64,000 nucleotides of DNA from Deltaproteobacteria bacterium. GTDB taxonomy: Bacteria; JAGRBM01; JAHCIT01. The notes under the pieces are model-generated. The model saw nothing but the letters and a program-made list of their open reading frames with translations. It was not told the DNA's origin and did no database searches. The DNA lies in contig JAHCIT010000006.1 in assembly GCA_026129095.1 (NCBI GenBank), forward strand, positions 124,001 through 188,000, in the 5' to 3' direction. The translations under genes were made by a program, and so were the position numbers. This document shows, one piece after another, positions 1 through 7,540 of the stretch (position 1 is its first letter; every line of letters begins with the position of its first letter).

Positions 1-609
1 GCCCGGCGGGGTTTGTACCGGATTCAGCATCTGGAGATCGCCACCCTGTTTCCGTTCGGCCTGATCCAGAAACGAAAACGGATCGAGTGCGGGGTGGAGA
101 TCGTCGTTGCGCCGGAGCCGGTACCGGCCTCGGAACTGGGTAGCGTGCTGTCGGCTTCGTCTGATACCGAACAGACCGGCCTTCGGGTTGATCCTTCCGG
201 GGAGTTTGACGGCTTGCGCCCCTTCTCCCCCGGCGATTCACCGAGAATGATCGCCTGGAAACTCACCGCCCGCACGGGGGCACTTACAGTCCGGTTGCAC
301 CGGGAAACGCTTGCCCCGCGTGTTTACGTGCGGATGGAGCCGCTCCGGGGCGGCCCGGCGGATCGTCCAGATCCATCCGAACAGCAGCGAACCGACCGGC
401 AGGCACGGATCGCCCGGACGCTCGTCGAAACACTCCGGGCTGGAGGCCACGACGTTTTCCTTCAGGATGCGCCTCCGGTCCACGAGGGGCTATCAGCCGG
501 AGAAGCACGGATGCTCGCCACCTGGGATGGCAACGAACTGCCTTGTGCCGGTACACCCGAGAAAACCTTTGTCGTCACGCGGCAAGGGCACGTCATTCGT
601 GCGGGCTAG
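1..609 (+). CDS. DUF58 domain protein, C-terminal part (5' end outside window)
   Basis: The reading frame is open from base 1, so the gene starts upstream and about 202 codons are visible. The visible part contains the two family hallmarks: a TLFPFGL strand near the start (the 'T.FPFGLF' of DUF58) and the block LRPFSPGDSPRMIAWKLTAR, matching the conserved DUF58 'Y..GD..R.I.W..tAR' core. DUF58 proteins usually sit beside MoxR-type AAA ATPases and transglutaminase-like membrane proteins and are thought to help MoxR chaperone functions; those neighbours would lie to the left and are not visible. The stop at 607-609 is followed 35 bp later by the Dph6-like gene in the same direction. Family assignment is good; the biological role is unknown. 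Confidence 0.8.
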   Translation, partial: ARRGLYRIQHLEIATLFPFGLIQKRKRIECGVEIVVAPEPVPASELGSVLSASSDTEQTGLRVDPSGEFDGLRPFSPGDSPRMIAWKLTARTGALTVRLHRETLAPRVYVRMEPLRGGPADRPDPSEQQRTDRQARIARTLVETLRAGGHDVFLQDAPPVHEGLSAGEARMLATWDGNELPCAGTPEKTFVVTRQGHVIRAG

Positions 610-644
610 GGCCCGCGCTTCCATATCAAGGAGACCAGTAGGAC

Positions 645-1316
645 ATGCCGCCGGAAAAGATCGCCGTCGCCTGGAGCAGCGGCAAGGACAGCGCGATGAC
701 CCTGTACCGTCTCCGCCGAAATCCGGCTTACGAGGTTACGGTCCTTTTCACCACTGTCACCGGAACTTACGACCGTGTGAGCATGCATGGCGTCCGGCGC
801 GAACTGCTGCTGAGGCAGGCCGAAGCGGCCGGGCTCCCGCTGATCATCTGTGAAATACCGCCCGAATGTCCCAATACTGTTTACGAGGCCCGTATGCGCG
901 AGGGATGCGAGCGGCTCAAGGCCGCAGGCGCTGCCTCCATCGCCTTCGGCGACCTGTTTCTGGAAGATGTCCGCGACTACCGGATCCGCAACCTTCAGGG
1001 AACGGGACTGAAGCCGGTATTCCCCGTCTGGCAGGAACCAACTCCGCAGTTCGCACGCGAACTGATCGGTGCCGGAATCCGCACGACCGTCGTGTGTGTG
1101 GACACGCAGCAACTGCCCGCCAGTTTTGCCGGGCGCGACTTTGACCACCAGTTCCTTTCCGACCTCCCCCCGGAGGCCGATCCCTGCGGCGAACGCGGCG
1201 AGTTTCACACGTTCGTCTGGGACGGGCCATTCTTCAGCCGGCCGGTGAGGTTCACTCGCGGGGAAACCGTGACGAGGGAAAACCGGTTCTGCTTCTGCGA
1301 CCTCATGGCAGCCTGA
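645..1316 (+). CDS. Dph6/DUF71-type PP-loop ATP pyrophosphatase
   Basis: A 223-residue protein beginning with the N-type ATP pyrophosphatase P-loop (AVAWSSGKDSAM, residues about 6-17) and ending with the Dph6-family signature CGERGEFHTFVWDGP. In archaea and eukaryotes Dph6 amidates diphthine on EF-2. Bacteria lack diphthamide, so the bacterial homologues presumably adenylate and amidate another carboxylate; the substrate is unknown. An AAGGAGACC ribosome-binding site lies 8-16 bases before the ATG. The length is normal for the short (N-domain only) subfamily. It is followed by dxr after about 100 bp. Family call is strong; calling it diphthine-ammonia ligase would overreach. Confidence 0.85.
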   Translation: MPPEKIAVAWSSGKDSAMTLYRLRRNPAYEVTVLFTTVTGTYDRVSMHGVRRELLLRQAEAAGLPLIICEIPPECPNTVYEARMREGCERLKAAGAASIAFGDLFLEDVRDYRIRNLQGTGLKPVFPVWQEPTPQFARELIGAGIRTTVVCVDTQQLPASFAGRDFDHQFLSDLPPEADPCGERGEFHTFVWDGPFFSRPVRFTRGETVTRENRFCFCDLMAA

Positions 1317-1419
1317 CTGTTTTCCCGCAAGGGACACCGGTTGCCGCCGGGAACCCCAGCGGCCTAGGGTGGCTTTCGCGTATCAGCACGCTATTCCTGT
1401 CCGGCGGAGCGGCTCCAGA

Positions 1420-2595
1420 TTGAAAACCAAACGGCTGTGCATACTCGGGTCAACCGGTTCCATCGGCGTGAGCGCCCTTGATGTGGTGCGCCAGCACCCC
1501 GGCCGCTTCGCCGTGGAGGCGCTCGTCGCCGGAACGAACGTGGAAATCATGGCCCGGCAGGTTCTTGAGCACCGCCCCCGCATGGCCGTCATGGCCACTG
1601 AAGAGAAGGCCGCCGAACTGAAGAAGGCCGCAGCAGGCTACGAGGGAGAGATCGCCTACGGGCCCCATGGCTACAGGGCGGCGGTCCAGCTGGCCACGGT
1701 CGATTCGGTCGTGTCGGCCATTGTCGGCGCCGCCGGGCTCGAACCGACGCTCTGGGCCATCGAGGCGGGCAAGGAGATCGGCCTGGCCAACAAGGAAACC
1801 CTCGTCACCGCCGGCGAACTGGTGAACCGGAAGGTGAAGGAACACGGCGTCACGATGCTCCCCATCGACAGCGAGCATTCGGCGATCTTCCAGGCGCTCG
1901 AAGGGAACAAACGCTCGCAGGTAAAGCGCCTCATACTCACGGCCTCCGGTGGCCCGTTCCGGACCTGGCCGAAGGAAAAGATCGCCCGTGCCACGGTCGA
2001 CGAAGCCCTCAAGCACCCCAACTGGGCCATGGGCCGCAAGATCACGATCGATTCGGCCGGTCTGATGAACAAGGGGCTGGAGGTCATAGAGGCGATGTAC
2101 CTCTTCGACATGACGCCCGATCAGGTGGGCGTCGTCGTCCACCCACAGTCGATCGTCCATTCAATGGTCGAATATATCGACGCCTCGATCATGGCACAGC
2201 TATCGGTTCCCGACATGCGGCTTCCCATCGCCTATGCGCTTGCCTGGCCGGACCGCATCGAGGCCACTATCCCGTTCCTGGACTGGTCGAAGACGGCACA
2301 GCTCACCTTCGAGGAAGTGGACCATGACCGCTTTCCCTGCCTTGGGCTCGCGTTCGCCGCCATCCGGGCGGGCGGCTCCATGCCGGCGGTGCTGAATGCC
2401 GCCAACGAGGTCACCGTCGAGGCATTTCTCGACGGCCGGATCGGTTTCTACGACATTCCCGCCATCAATGAGTCGGTTATGGGCCGCCATCGCACGGTGC
2501 GGCTCGACACGCTGGAGCAGGTCCGGAGCGCCGACCGTTGGGCACGCGAGGAAGCCGCCAGGCTGGTCGCCGAACGGACCACCAAAAGCGCCTGA
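1420..2595 (+). CDS. dxr: 1-deoxy-D-xylulose 5-phosphate reductoisomerase
   Basis: Converts 1-deoxy-D-xylulose 5-phosphate plus NADPH to 2-C-methyl-D-erythritol 4-phosphate, the committed step of the MEP isoprenoid pathway, in the cytosol. The N-terminal nucleotide-binding signature GSTGSIG falls at residues 10-16 if the TTG at 1420 is used. The NKET segment, the metal/substrate block DSEHSAIFQ and a C-terminal helical domain follow. The frame extends upstream to a GTG at 1369, but that would add 17 residues not found in the family. The TTG start gives 391 aa, the normal size, with a GGCGGAG sequence a few bases upstream. No other MEP gene is adjacent. Confidence 0.93.
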   Translation: MKTKRLCILGSTGSIGVSALDVVRQHPGRFAVEALVAGTNVEIMARQVLEHRPRMAVMATEEKAAELKKAAAGYEGEIAYGPHGYRAAVQLATVDSVVSAIVGAAGLEPTLWAIEAGKEIGLANKETLVTAGELVNRKVKEHGVTMLPIDSEHSAIFQALEGNKRSQVKRLILTASGGPFRTWPKEKIARATVDEALKHPNWAMGRKITIDSAGLMNKGLEVIEAMYLFDMTPDQVGVVVHPQSIVHSMVEYIDASIMAQLSVPDMRLPIAYALAWPDRIEATIPFLDWSKTAQLTFEEVDHDRFPCLGLAFAAIRAGGSMPAVLNAANEVTVEAFLDGRIGFYDIPAINESVMGRHRTVRLDTLEQVRSADRWAREEAARLVAERTTKSA

Positions 2596-2642
2596 GGCGG
2601 CTGGCCCCGCGCGCCACAAGCGGCTATCTTTCAGCGAACGCC

Positions 2643-2951
2643 ATGCCCGTCATTCCCACCGGATACTGCCAGACCTGCCGCGATGAAGTGGTCCTGTGGA
2701 CATCCGCCAGAAGCGGCCGCCTGCACCGGTTCTGCCTGAACTGCGACGAGCCGGTCTCACCAGCGCCAGGCAAGCTCCATTTCCGGCCGGAGCATGACCT
2801 CGAACGCCTGGGCTACTCGTTTGCCGAGCCGCCACCCCCGGTGGACACAACACGCCATTGCGGCTCCGGCGGATGCTCAAGCTGCGGCTCTGCAACGGGC
2901 GGCGGATGCTCGTCCTGCAGCAAGGCAGCCACCTGCCACGCCGTACACTGA
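2643..2951 (+). CDS. Cys-rich small protein, putative metal binding
   Basis: A 102-residue protein of unknown function. An N-terminal CQTC pair (residues about 9-12) and a second CLNC pair about 20 residues later look like a four-Cys zinc ribbon. The C-terminal third is a low-complexity tail with repeated CSSC units (CGSGGCSSCG and GGCSSCS), then a final Cys and His. The rest is acidic and proline-rich. The start is the ATG at 2643; the frame runs upstream into dxr without a better start. It lies 47 bp after dxr in the same direction and converges with the MCE gene. The tail resembles metal-loading tails of small bacterial metal-handling proteins, but I recognise no family. Confidence 0.65.
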   Translation: MPVIPTGYCQTCRDEVVLWTSARSGRLHRFCLNCDEPVSPAPGKLHFRPEHDLERLGYSFAEPPPPVDTTRHCGSGGCSSCGSATGGGCSSCSKAATCHAVH

Positions 2952-2969
2952 AAATCTGTCCTGTTTTTC

Positions 2970-4628
2970 CTATTTGCCTGCAGCTACTGCGGCGCCCGTG
3001 CTGCCGCCGCCGGAGAACAGCAGCGGCTTGATATCGTCATCCGTGAAGGCGATTCCGCCGCCCACGAACGGGAGCGGCTTCTTGTCGTTGTTCAGGATGT
3101 CTTCCACACCAGCCGTCAGATAGAAATATTTCCAGAAATCGACCTGGACACGTGAACGCAGGTTGGGGTTCATCTCCCGGCCGAACGCCCCCTTGCGCGT
3201 GAAGTCGAACACTTCGGTCTCCCAGTACAGGCGGCGGAACCGGTCGGGGCTCAGGCGGATACCGGCACCGCCGGTACTCTCCAGCAGGCCGCCATAAAGC
3301 TCCACCCAGTCGAACACCCGCTTTCCGATACCGACCGAAAAGCGAAGTCCCGGCTGCTGCTGGGACGTGGTGGTCAGCGTATTGGAGCCAGGGAGAAGCG
3401 GCGTGGGCGAACTGTTCGTCTGGTCGGTCACGGTGGTCTTGAACCGGCCACCCCGCGGATCCGCCACCAGGGCAGCGAAGTAAAACTTGTCCGGCCGCGG
3501 ACGCAGCGTGACGTTCACATAGCTCTTCAGGCCGCCGTTCTTGCCGATCTGTTCCTCGCCACGGTAGCCCACGATGAGCTGGATGTTGTTGGCGTAGTCG
3601 AGGAACCCGTTGATGTTCTTGACGGCCTTGTTGATCTCCTCGACAGTGGTGTCGTCGTTGATGAGCTTGCCGATGGTTCCTTCGCCCCGGTTGATCTTGC
3701 CCGTGATCTCGCGGGTGTTGTCGATCGTCTCGTCCAGCTTGCCCGCCGTCTCCTTGAACTTCACCAGCAGTTCGCGCACGTCATCCCCGCGGGCGGCCAC
3801 CTGCTCATCGACCCGGCGCACGAGCCGCTGGACGTCATCAATCACCGCCGGCAGCTTGCCGTTCAGCATGGACGTGAGCTGCTCGATGTTTTCCGTGATG
3901 CGGGAAACCCGCTCGTCGTTGGTATCTACCATGTCGCGGAGCTTTTCCGTCAGTGCCGCGACGGCATCCAGCGTCCGCTTGAGTTCCTGGTTGCCGCCCG
4001 CCTGGCCTTTCAGCGTCATCTTGATGATGCGGGTGATTTCCTCGAGATTGTCAGCGACCCGGCCCAGTTTCTCGAACAGCTCCTCGCTGCCGGTCGCATC
4101 GTCCGCGTAAATGACGCGCGGGTTATCCGCCCTCAGGGTGAGCTGTGCACGCTCCTCGATCTCGAAAATCCGCTGGCTGTAGCTGCCGCCGGACACCGTT
4201 CCGCCTTGAGGGTCTTCCAGCGAATCGGTGCGTCCGGTTCCGCCCTCGTCAAACTCTTCCGGGGTGATGCGGGTCCGGTGTTCGGGGGTTTTCGCCGGGA
4301 TGATCTCCAGATACCGCTCGCCCAGAAGCCCCTTGCTCCGGGCGACCACGCGGGTAGTGTTGTCGATCGGGATATCGCTCCGGACAGAGATCGTCACCCT
4401 TGCGAGGCGGCCCTCAAGCTCGATCTTGCGGATCATGCCGACCTTGACGCCAGCCATGCGGACACCGGTGCTTTCGAACAGGCCCTCGGCCGTGTCCATA
4501 TAGACGATCACGTCGCTCGTACGGGTGAACGACATGGGGCGCAATTTCACGGATGCAAAGACGAGCATCGCCAGCGCTGCCGCCGCGAACACCCCCACCT
4601 TTACGTTATTGGATAACGACTGCGCCAC
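2970..4628 (-). CDS. mlaD: MlaD-type MCE substrate-binding protein with long coiled coil and beta-rich C-terminus
   Basis: A 552-residue MCE protein, the ring-forming substrate-binding component of a lipid ABC transporter at the inner membrane and periplasm. Residues about 8-28 form a single transmembrane anchor. Residues about 38-115 are the MCE domain (EGLFESTGVRMAGVKVGMI, then LLGERYLEI). A helical region of about 200 residues (about 180-350), full of heptad-like L/I and E/K patterns, follows. The last 200 residues are beta-strand rich, with alternating aromatic segments and a FTDDDIKPLLF ending, and could be an outer-membrane-facing barrel. GTG start. It is the last gene of the alr-mlaE-mlaF-mlaD operon, 96 bp after mlaF. 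It is about three times the length of E. coli MlaD, whose size it does not match. Confidence 0.88.
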   Translation of the reverse strand: MAQSLSNNVKVGVFAAAALAMLVFASVKLRPMSFTRTSDVIVYMDTAEGLFESTGVRMAGVKVGMIRKIELEGRLARVTISVRSDIPIDNTTRVVARSKGLLGERYLEIIPAKTPEHRTRITPEEFDEGGTGRTDSLEDPQGGTVSGGSYSQRIFEIEERAQLTLRADNPRVIYADDATGSEELFEKLGRVADNLEEITRIIKMTLKGQAGGNQELKRTLDAVAALTEKLRDMVDTNDERVSRITENIEQLTSMLNGKLPAVIDDVQRLVRRVDEQVAARGDDVRELLVKFKETAGKLDETIDNTREITGKINRGEGTIGKLINDDTTVEEINKAVKNINGFLDYANNIQLIVGYRGEEQIGKNGGLKSYVNVTLRPRPDKFYFAALVADPRGGRFKTTVTDQTNSSPTPLLPGSNTLTTTSQQQPGLRFSVGIGKRVFDWVELYGGLLESTGGAGIRLSPDRFRRLYWETEVFDFTRKGAFGREMNPNLRSRVQVDFWKYFYLTAGVEDILNNDKKPLPFVGGGIAFTDDDIKPLLFSGGGSTGAAVAAGK

Positions 4629-4724
4629 CGGCTTCCGCCTTCTTCACGTATCCTGACCATTATAGACCATACCTTGGCCCATAACGGCAACCAGATTTCT
4701 TCCGTATCCAGTTATATAGAGGCT

Positions 4725-5486
4725 TCAGACGGCAATAGGCCCCGCACGCTGGCCATCCAGGAACTGCCGGACCACCGGATCCCGGGAGGCCTTGAGCTCG
4801 TCGGCTGTGCCGGACAGGTGGATTTTCCCCCTGTAAAGCACCGCAATCCGGTCCGCGATCTTGTAGGTCGCCTCGACATCGTGGCTGATGACCACGTTGG
4901 TCGTGTGGTATTCGGACTGGAGATCATTGATGAGGGCCATGATCACGTCGGTCATGACGGGATCGAGCCCCGAACTCGGCTCATCCAGCAGCAGGATGCG
5001 GGGTCGCAGCACCATCGCCCGTGCCAGTCCGGCCCGCTTGCGCATGCCGCCGGACAGTTCCGATGGCGCCTTGTGCCCCATCCCCTGGAGTCCCACCTGG
5101 GCAAGGACTTCCTCCACGCGAGCCTGGACCTCGGCGGCGGACTGGCGGGTGTGCTCGCGCAGAGGAAGCGCCACATTGTCGAACAGGGACATGGAGTCGA
5201 GCAGCGCGCCGTCCTGGAACAGGAAACCGAACTTGAGCCGTATGCGGTACAACTCTTCGCCCGCAAGGCCGGTCACGTCCTCGCCGTCCACCCACACCTT
5301 CCCGGCATCGGGCTTGAGGAGTCCGATCATGTGCTTCAGCATGACGCTTTTCCCGGCGCCGGAAAGCCCCATGATCACGGTGGTCTGCCGGGGTTCGATT
5401 TCAAGATCGAGACTGTCCAGCACGGTCTGCGCGCCGAACCGCTTGCTGACTTCCTCCATCCGGATGATGGGGCCGGAACTGCTCAT
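4725..5486 (-). CDS. mlaF: ABC transporter ATPase, MlaF-type
   Basis: ATPase of the Mla/MCE lipid transporter (253 aa), powering lipid movement between the inner membrane and the periplasmic MlaD ring. Walker A GLSGAGKS is at residues 40-47, the signature is LSGGMRKRAGLARAM, Walker B/D-loop is ILLLDEPSSGLDP, and a switch histidine follows in VVISHD. The longer open frame upstream overlaps mlaE; the ATG at 5486 is chosen because its ATGA overlaps the mlaE stop codon, a sign of translational coupling, and gives the normal family length. It lies between mlaE and mlaD. The assignment is secure. Confidence 0.93.
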   Translation of the reverse strand: MSSSGPIIRMEEVSKRFGAQTVLDSLDLEIEPRQTTVIMGLSGAGKSVMLKHMIGLLKPDAGKVWVDGEDVTGLAGEELYRIRLKFGFLFQDGALLDSMSLFDNVALPLREHTRQSAAEVQARVEEVLAQVGLQGMGHKAPSELSGGMRKRAGLARAMVLRPRILLLDEPSSGLDPVMTDVIMALINDLQSEYHTTNVVISHDVEATYKIADRIAVLYRGKIHLSGTADELKASRDPVVRQFLDGQRAGPIAV

Positions 5487-6280
5487 GAGCGCGAACCGCC
5501 AATACCGAGATTCAGCAGCAACGACGTGATGAAATAGTCGCCCACCAGTACCAGCACCGAGGCGGTAACGACCGATCGCGTGGTCGAACGCCCGACCCCC
5601 CGGGCGCCGCCCGTCGTGAAGAACCCCACATAGCAGCCGACCGTCGCGAGCGTGAACCCGAAGATCGTCGACTTGATCCACATGTTGTTCAGGTCACCCA
5701 TGTCGATCAGCTCGATGACATTCTGCCACCAGCCGCCCGGCGATATGTTCAGTATGACCGTGGAAACGAAGTAGCTGCCCACGCCGCCCACAAACACGAA
5801 AATGAGCGTCAGCACCGGAACCACCAGTGTCGTGGCGATGACGCGGGGAACGACGAGATATTTCACCGGGTCGATGCCCATGGCCCCCAGCGCATCGATC
5901 TGCTCGGTAACGCGCATGGTGCCCAGTTCTGCTGCCATGGCGCTGCCACAGCGGCCTGTCACCATCAGGGCCGTCAGCACCGGCCCCAGTTCGCGCACCA
6001 GGGCGAGCATGGTGGCGCCCCCGATGAGTCCTTCAGCGCCAAACCGCTGGAATGCGCTCCCCAACTGGAGGGAAAATACCATCCCGGTAAAAAGGCTGGT
6101 CAGCAGGATAATGACCGACGAATTGACACCGACGCCTACTGCCTGCTCGATGATCATGTGGACCCGGAACGGACGGCGGAAGGCCATCGTGATGCTCGCC
6201 CCGCACATCCGCCCGTACCGGCCGAGTGTTTCCAGCAGGTAGAGGATATATCCGCCCAGTGCGTCCAGTGCCGCCAGCAT
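5483..6280 (-). CDS. mlaE: ABC transporter permease, MlaE family
   Basis: Integral inner-membrane permease of the Mla/MCE lipid transporter (265 aa). About five or six hydrophobic segments are visible, with the MlaE signatures LVRELGPVLTALMVTGRCGSA and ALGAMGIDPVKYLVVPR. The signature containing the conserved glutamates is intact and is where the MlaF ATPase docks. It begins 3 bp after the alr stop and ends in a 4-bp overlap with mlaF, so alr and the transporter are very probably co-transcribed. Co-transcription with alanine racemase suggests coordination of peptidoglycan precursor and outer-membrane lipid supply, but that is inference. Confidence 0.93.
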   Translation of the reverse strand: MLAALDALGGYILYLLETLGRYGRMCGASITMAFRRPFRVHMIIEQAVGVGVNSSVIILLTSLFTGMVFSLQLGSAFQRFGAEGLIGGATMLALVRELGPVLTALMVTGRCGSAMAAELGTMRVTEQIDALGAMGIDPVKYLVVPRVIATTLVVPVLTLIFVFVGGVGSYFVSTVILNISPGGWWQNVIELIDMGDLNNMWIKSTIFGFTLATVGCYVGFFTTGGARGVGRSTTRSVVTASVLVLVGDYFITSLLLNLGIGGSRS

Positions 6281-6283
6281 GAC

Positions 6284-7417
6284 CTATCGTGCCATTCCCG
6301 TGTGCACCCGGGCCACCCGGCGCGACACATTGCAGAAGATTTCGTACGGAATGGTCCCGAGCCAGTCGGCCCATTCCTCCACCGTGACCGACACTTCGCC
6401 GTCCCGGCCGATCAGCACAGCCTCCAGTCCCGGCCGGGCTTCCGGAATCCCGGTGACGTCCACCGCCACCAGATCCATTGATACACGCCCGGCCAGCGGC
6501 GCACGGCGGCCAGCCACGGCAACGTATCCCCGGTTCGAGAGCGCACGGCTGAATCCGTCGGCGTAACCGGCAGCCAGCACGGCGATGCGGGAATCCTGGC
6601 TGGCGGTCCAGGTTCCGCCATAACCCACGGTTTCGCCCGCCTTCACGGCCTTCACCTGCCGGATCCGCGCCTTCCAGGTGAAAGCCGGTTCCAGTTGCAC
6701 AAGCGTTCGTGTCGCATCGGTCATGTGCGCTCCGTACAGCATGATCCCGGGCCGGACGAGATCGTGCCGGGCCGCAGGGATGAGCAGCGCCCCTGCTGAG
6801 TTACACAGGTGGCGCAGCAGCCGCCGCCCCAGCTTCGCCTCACAGAGGGCGGCGGCCTCGCTGAAACGCTCCAGCTGGAGCCGGGTGAGTTCGCCCGCCG
6901 GTTCCTCGGCCGAGGCGAAATGGCTCATGACGCCATCCACCTCGACCCCCTCGCAGGCGACGAGCTGATCCAGAAGCGGCTCCAGTTCATCCATCCCGAT
7001 ACCGAGCCGGTGCATGCCGGTATCGATCTTGAGGTGTATCTGCACCGGCCGGTTCCACTTGCGGCCCTCCTCATTCAGAAACGCGATCATCTCGGCCGAA
7101 CAGGCCGCCACGTGTATGCGGAACTCCCGGGCCGCTTCGGCCTCCTCCAGCTCCACGCCGCCCAGCAGCAGGATCGGCGCCTGGATGCCGGACATGCGGA
7201 GTTCCACCGCTTCCTCCAGCCGGGCGACACCGAGCCATTCAGCCCCGGCGCCAACCAGCGTCCGGGCCACGGGAACCGCGCCATGTCCATAAGCATCGGC
7301 CTTTACCACGCCCATGACCGCCACGTCGGGACCGAACTGCTCGCGCAGGCGATGATAGTTGTTCAGGATCGCCCGAAGGTTCACTTCGACATGGGTGGGG
7401 CGGCTCTGTTCATCCAT
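6284..7417 (-). CDS. alr: Alanine racemase
   Basis: PLP-dependent interconversion of L- and D-alanine for peptidoglycan synthesis. The PLP lysine is K39 in VVKADAYGHG, and the second catalytic base (Tyr) lies in the TVGYGGTW motif of the C-terminal domain. The substrate-barrel signatures HLKIDTGMHRLG and RPGIMLYG are present. The frame is open to 7933, but the family length (377 aa) and the sequence MDEQSRPTHVEVNL set the start at the ATG at 7417. It is the first gene of the minus-strand operon alr-mlaE-mlaF-mlaD and is divergent from the receiver/PATAN gene, with a 123-bp intergenic region that must hold both promoters. Confidence 0.93.
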   Translation of the reverse strand: MDEQSRPTHVEVNLRAILNNYHRLREQFGPDVAVMGVVKADAYGHGAVPVARTLVGAGAEWLGVARLEEAVELRMSGIQAPILLLGGVELEEAEAAREFRIHVAACSAEMIAFLNEEGRKWNRPVQIHLKIDTGMHRLGIGMDELEPLLDQLVACEGVEVDGVMSHFASAEEPAGELTRLQLERFSEAAALCEAKLGRRLLRHLCNSAGALLIPAARHDLVRPGIMLYGAHMTDATRTLVQLEPAFTWKARIRQVKAVKAGETVGYGGTWTASQDSRIAVLAAGYADGFSRALSNRGYVAVAGRRAPLAGRVSMDLVAVDVTGIPEARPGLEAVLIGRDGEVSVTVEEWADWLGTIPYEIFCNVSRRVARVHTGMAR

Positions 7418-7540
7418 AAGGGGAGTTGGAGGCGAGTCTACCACCCGCCGGACGAGAAACAATTTGCGGGAAGCGCGGCCGATTATCCAATTCATTCCCC
7501 ACCGGCCCCCGGCTAGACTGTTTCCAGGACAGCTTTTCCG

